Shown one piece after another: positions 6,852 through 9,563 of a stretch of 9,563 nt of DNA. How positions within the stretch are numbered: position 1 is the first letter of the stretch; the number at the start of each line of letters is the position of its first letter. A program made the translations under genes and the position numbers. Below the pieces are notes generated by a model. The model saw nothing but the letters and a program-made list of their open reading frames with translations, ran no database searches and had not been told where the DNA came from. Source of the stretch: Actinomycetota bacterium (lineage in GTDB: Bacteria; Actinomycetota; Acidimicrobiia; Acidimicrobiales; Iamiaceae); assembly GCA_018268545.1 (NCBI GenBank), contig JAFDWI010000362.1:1-9563 (forward strand), written 5' to 3'.

Positions 6852-7769
6852 ATGCGTGATGGAATGGGGGGAGTGCCGAACCGTCTCATCTTCGTCGAGG
6901 ATTCGCTCGCACGGGCCACCGAAATTCGACGGTTGCTCGATCTGTACCGGTCGGGCGCCGCGATCCGCGACGGTCGGAACGTCCCACGTCTGGTGATCGC
7001 CGGTGAGGAGTTCTGGGACCCGGACACCGCGTTGGCGCGCATCACGGGCGGCGCGGGCCCCGACGGCCCCCCAGGACCGGGCGCGGACACGTGGGATCCG
7101 AGCGGCCGTCTGTTCATGGACTGTTGGGATCGTGACGCCATGGACCCGGAGGTGTCGAATGCACGCAGCACCTTCTTTGCGTTGGATCTCCTCCGAGGCC
7201 TGCGGAATCTGCGTGAACACGGGCGGGCCGTGCCACGGGTCGTGGTGCATTCGCGAGGCATGCGGGACGACCTGCTGCGTGCCGCTCTCGCCGAGTTCAC
7301 GACTGGGCGTCGGCAATTCCGCGTCCCGGACGCGACACCGGTCGTGCGGTGGCGCTTGGAGACCCCGGTGGATCCGAGCAAGTCGGTGATCTGGGCGATG
7401 TTCGACCGGAGTGCGCTCGAGCGTGACCTCGACCTGATCCTCGCCGGCGACCGATCCTCGGCGATGACATCGCCTCGGCCCGACAGTCCGGTGTGGGATC
7501 AGATACGGCCGACGTCGTGTCTCGCCTCGTTCCACTGCGCACTCCGTGACGAATGCCCGGACGTGTGGGAGGAGTTCGTGATCGGACGGGCCTCGGGCGA
7601 ACCGGGCGCCCGATCGAACCGGCCGTTGAAATCATCACTCAACGCGGCGGCCGTGGCCCGTGTGACCCGGATCGCGAACCGCTACCTCGAACTCGACGAC
7701 TCCTGGGGAGCTCGGGGTTATCGCGGCTACCTCGCGATCGCGCGCGCATTGGCCAATCCCGAATACTGA
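6852..7769 (+). CDS. Response-regulator-like protein with divergent receiver domain
   Basis: The protein has 305 residues. The N-terminal part shows a receiver-like order: strand RLIFVEDS with an acidic pair (Glu16, Asp17), an Arg/Leu-rich helix, strand GRLFMDCW with Asp90 in the phospho-acceptor position, a helix FFALDLLRGLRNL, and strand RVVVHS with Ser134 in the switch position followed by a helix. The insertion before Asp90 (about residues 52-85, Gly/Pro/Asp-rich) is longer than usual. The C-terminal 100 or so residues are mostly helical with aromatic/Arg motifs (SWGARGYRGYLAIARAL) and could be a DNA-binding or output domain, but I recognise no known one. The start is uncertain: ATG 6852, ATG 6864 and GTG 6873 are all in frame, and GTG 6873 would begin right at the first strand. 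Being divergent from the sensor-like membrane protein suggests a signalling pair. Receiver assignment is by pattern only. Confidence 0.75.
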   Translation: MRDGMGGVPNRLIFVEDSLARATEIRRLLDLYRSGAAIRDGRNVPRLVIAGEEFWDPDTALARITGGAGPDGPPGPGADTWDPSGRLFMDCWDRDAMDPEVSNARSTFFALDLLRGLRNLREHGRAVPRVVVHSRGMRDDLLRAALAEFTTGRRQFRVPDATPVVRWRLETPVDPSKSVIWAMFDRSALERDLDLILAGDRSSAMTSPRPDSPVWDQIRPTSCLASFHCALRDECPDVWEEFVIGRASGEPGARSNRPLKSSLNAAAVARVTRIANRYLELDDSWGARGYRGYLAIARALANPEY

Positions 7770-7796
7770 GCGGGCGAATGCGCCGAGCCACACCGG

Positions 7797-7826
7797 CTGT
7801 CGTGGAAAGCGGTGTTTCCGCGACAG
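7797..7826. terminator. 12-bp hairpin terminator candidate after the receiver-like gene
   Basis: CTGTCGTGGAAA (7797-7808) pairs with TTTCCGCGACAG (7815-7826) over 12 positions with a single G-U wobble and a 6-base loop (GCGGTG). It begins 28 bases after the stop at 7769. No U-tract follows, so termination is likely but of the U-poor type. Confidence 0.65.
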
Positions 7827-7840
7827 ATCCCTCCGATCGG

Positions 7841-7869
7841 TTGCATCCGGGCGAACGATGAGGCACAAT
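7841..7869 (+). promoter_or_regulatory. Weak promoter candidate TTGCAT-N17-CACAAT
   Basis: TTGCAT (7841-7846) and CACAAT (7864-7869) are 17 bases apart. Transcription would begin near 7876, exactly where the first leader hairpin starts. Matches to consensus are partial. Confidence 0.3.
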
Positions 7870-8128
7870 CTGGGTAGCGGATGTATCTCATGGAGCGCAT
7901 CCGCAACCGGGCCCGATCGATCGAGCGGAGCCTGGTGACGATCGAACCCCGAGGGAGGAAGTCGTCTCGGGCCCGGTCCCCCTGGCGGGCGGGATCGGAC
8001 CCGGTGACGCGTGTCGGGTCGCGTGGATGCGCCGAGACGGTCGGTGTCCGGTCACGCGGCCGGTGCCGCTGGATCCCGTGCAGCAGGGTGGTCACGGTCG
8101 GCGCTGCAGCACCGAGTCGACGATGTGG

Positions 8129-8134
8129 CACGAT
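8129..8134 (+). promoter_or_regulatory. -10-like box (CACGAT) at the leaderless distance from purS
   Basis: CACGAT ends 6 bases before the purS ATG at 8141, the same spacing as the boxes at 6750 and 9504. It keeps the A at position 2 and the T at position 6. This offers a leaderless start as an alternative to a long purS leader. No -35 is evident. Confidence 0.3.
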
Positions 8135-8140
8135 GGAACC

Positions 8141-8388
8141 ATGGAATTCGCCGTTCGCGTGACCGTCAAACTGCGAGAAGGGATCGCCGATCCGCAGGGA
8201 GCGACGATCGAACGGTCGCTCCCGGCGCTCGGTTACGACGGGGTCTCCCGGGTGTCCGTGGGAAAGGTCATCGACTTCACCTTGGCGGCCACCGATGAGG
8301 CGTCAGCGAAGTCCGAGGTCCACGAAATGTGCGAGAAGTTCCTCGCGAATCCGGTGATCGAAGACGTCGTGGTCGAGGTGGCACCCGC

Positions 8389-8392
<4 letters not shown>
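8141..8392 (+). CDS. purS: Phosphoribosylformylglycinamidine synthase subunit PurS
   Basis: PurS is the small bridging subunit of the split FGAM synthase (PurS-PurQ-PurL), which turns FGAR, glutamine and ATP into FGAM in purine biosynthesis in the cytoplasm. The protein has 83 residues, the usual PurS length. It shows the family pattern: MEFAVRVTVKLREGIADPQG, then a helix with ALPALGY-like SLPALGYDGV, the strand VRVGK-like VSVGKVIDFTL, a helix with MCEKFLANPVIE and a final strand VVVEVAPA. The ATG at 8141 is the natural start; upstream in-frame residues are not PurS-like. No Shine-Dalgarno site is visible, and a -10-like box at the leaderless distance is present. Its stop overlaps the purQ start as ATGA, so translation is coupled. 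Confidence 0.96.
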
Positions 8393-9048
<656 letters not shown>

Positions 9049-9093
9049 AGCGAACAATCCCCACCATGCAATGGGGACGACGAGCAGCCGAGT

Positions 9094-9504
9094 TCAGGAT
9101 CCCCGGGTGATCCCGGCCCGCACCAACACGTCGGCCGGTACCCCGCTCGTACGCCACGCCGCGTACGAAATTCCCTTGCTCTCGCTGTAGGCCTTGGCAA
9201 CCTCGACGAAGCGGTTCTCCGCAGCCGAGATGTCGACCTCCTGGGAGAGGTTGGCGAGTTCGGTTGCGAGGTCGATGCGTTCCTGGCTCAGCGAAAGACG
9301 CTTCAATACCGACGCTTCGCCGAATTCGGCGTCGATGGCGGCGAGGCGCTTTTCGATGCTCTCGGTCGTGCGCTTACGACCCCGCTTCGGCCGTGTCTCG
9401 TCGAGCACTTCCAAATACGCCTTGACGGCTCGGCTGTCGGCACGCCCCTGGGCGAGCGCCGCCTTGTGTTCATCGGTCATGGGTGATTTCGGTCCTCTTG
9501 GCAT
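9094..9504 (-). CDS. Small basic protein with AT-hook-like motif, conserved actinobacterial type
   Basis: From ATG 9504 the protein has 136 residues. It starts MPRGPKSPMTDEHKAAL and has a basic, AT-hook-like KRGRKRT at 40-46. A central helical region (48-90) with regular Leu/Ala spacing and mixed charges may be a coiled coil. A C-terminal motif, KGISYAAWRTSGVPADVL, follows at 110-127. The overall style matches a conserved actinobacterial hypothetical family I have seen but cannot name. The C-terminal part resembles the VPADV segment of the Lsr2 C-terminal DNA-binding domain, so nucleoid binding is an inference. The upstream TTG 9540 is less likely. ATG 9480 (MTDEHK) with AGAGGA 12 bases upstream is an alternative, but the -10-like box at 9511-9516 supports a leaderless start at 9504. 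The gene is convergent with purQ. Confidence 0.85.
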   Translation of the reverse strand: MPRGPKSPMTDEHKAALAQGRADSRAVKAYLEVLDETRPKRGRKRTTESIEKRLAAIDAEFGEASVLKRLSLSQERIDLATELANLSQEVDISAAENRFVEVAKAYSESKGISYAAWRTSGVPADVLVRAGITRGS

Positions 9505-9510
9505 GCCAGT

Positions 9511-9540
9511 ACGATGCCAGTCCGTCGCACTTGAATGCAA
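9511..9540 (-). promoter_or_regulatory. Promoter TTGCAT-N18-CATCGT placing transcription at ATG 9504
   Basis: On the minus strand TTGCAT (9540-9535) and CATCGT (9516-9511) are 18 bases apart. The -10 ends 6 bases before ATG 9504, predicting a leaderless mRNA. An 11-bp direct repeat (ATGCCAGTACG then ATGCCAGTCCG, 9503-9524) overlaps the -10 and the start codon and could be an operator. Confidence 0.4.
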
Positions 9541-9546
9541 CTGCTT

Positions 9547-9552
9547 GGAGGA
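9547..9552 (+). promoter_or_regulatory. Shine-Dalgarno GGAGGA for the gene at 9557
   Basis: The GGAGG core ends 5 bases before ATG 9557. It is the clearest ribosome binding site in the window. Confidence 0.7.
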
Positions 9553-9556
9553 TCGA

Positions 9557-9563
9557 ATGTCAG
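9557..9563 (+). CDS. Start of a gene leaving the window
   Basis: ATG TCA G is preceded at the right spacing by GGAGGA. Only two codons are visible, so no product can be given. It is divergent from the basic protein gene whose start is at 9504, and their promoters must share the 52 bases between them. Confidence 0.55.

Larger units (their letters stand above)
7827..8140 (+). other. Non-coding stretch upstream of purS with possible leader structures
   Basis: No frame here looks coding; the longest open ones are Arg/Ser-rich. A weak promoter is proposed at 7841-7869. Downstream are a 7-bp hairpin GCGGATG/CATCCGC (7877-7883 with 7898-7904), an 11-bp perfect inverted repeat (7906-7916 with 7967-7977), a CCCGAG/CTCGGG hairpin (7948-7953 with 7966-7971) that shares bases with it, and GACCCG/CGGGTC (7998-8003 with 8015-8020). 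The second and third cannot form together. It may be a purS leader, a small RNA, or GC-rich spacer. Confidence 0.4.

Noticed and set aside
7932..7953. tRNA-like T-loop (GGTTCGATC on the minus strand) near 7941-7949
   Set aside because: The arm does not pair and no D-arm, anticodon arm or acceptor stem is present.
7948..7971. GGGAGGAAGTC resembling the conserved start of RNase P RNA
   Set aside because: The other conserved blocks of RNase P RNA, such as ACAGAA, are absent and the region is too short.
7727..8131. 134-residue minus-strand frame between the receiver-like gene and purS
   Set aside because: It overlaps the end of the receiver-like gene, has Arg/Pro/Ser-rich composition and no start signal.
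7881..8162. 93-residue plus-strand frame before purS
   Set aside because: It is Arg/Ser-rich and would run into purS out of frame; it is better seen as non-coding.

Overview
The window is GC-rich, with codons strongly biased to G or C at the third position. Several starts have an extended -10-like box (TANNNT or a close variant) centred about 10 bases upstream, as expected for leaderless transcripts. Zinc-ribbon/single-TM/extracellular proteins, a DUF6777-like domain, split PurS plus PurQ and a KRGRK-type small protein all point to an actinobacterium. An Ilumatobacter/Acidimicrobiia-like lineage is my guess from protein style only. I see no rRNA, tRNA, CRISPR array, insertion sequence or phage gene.

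Layout. At 1-147 (minus) is the start of a gene for a small hydrophobic protein that runs off the window. It is followed by a repeat-bearing intergenic stretch to 532. At 533-1615 (minus) is a membrane-anchored alpha/beta-hydrolase. It overlaps by 20 bp the end of a zinc-ribbon/TM/SH3b-like protein (1596-2522, minus). After a 216-bp divergent control region with two perfect palindromes come two plus-strand zinc-ribbon/TM/extracellular proteins (2739-3614 and 3627-4760, 12 bp apart). The second carries a DUF6777-like outer domain. These four genes look like one divergently transcribed envelope locus: three proteins share a cytoplasmic zinc ribbon, a proline-rich linker, one membrane helix and a different outer domain each, and the fourth is a membrane-tethered hydrolase.

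At 4831-6750 (minus) is a large multi-spanning membrane protein with sensor-like architecture but no recognisable kinase ATPase domain. It is divergent from 6852-7769 (plus), a protein whose N-terminal half reads like a divergent response-regulator receiver domain. I infer an atypical signalling pair. The 3' end of the membrane-protein gene carries a 14-bp tandem duplication that creates its present stop codon.

A hairpin terminator candidate (7797-7826) follows. Then comes a GC-rich non-coding stretch with a weak promoter and possible alternative hairpins. Next is purS-purQ (8141-9048, ATGA overlap), two components of the FGAM synthase of purine biosynthesis; purL is not in the window. purQ ends inside a perfect 12-bp hairpin. 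Convergent to it is a small basic protein with an AT-hook-like motif (9094-9504, minus). A new plus-strand gene with a good Shine-Dalgarno site begins at 9557 and leaves the window.
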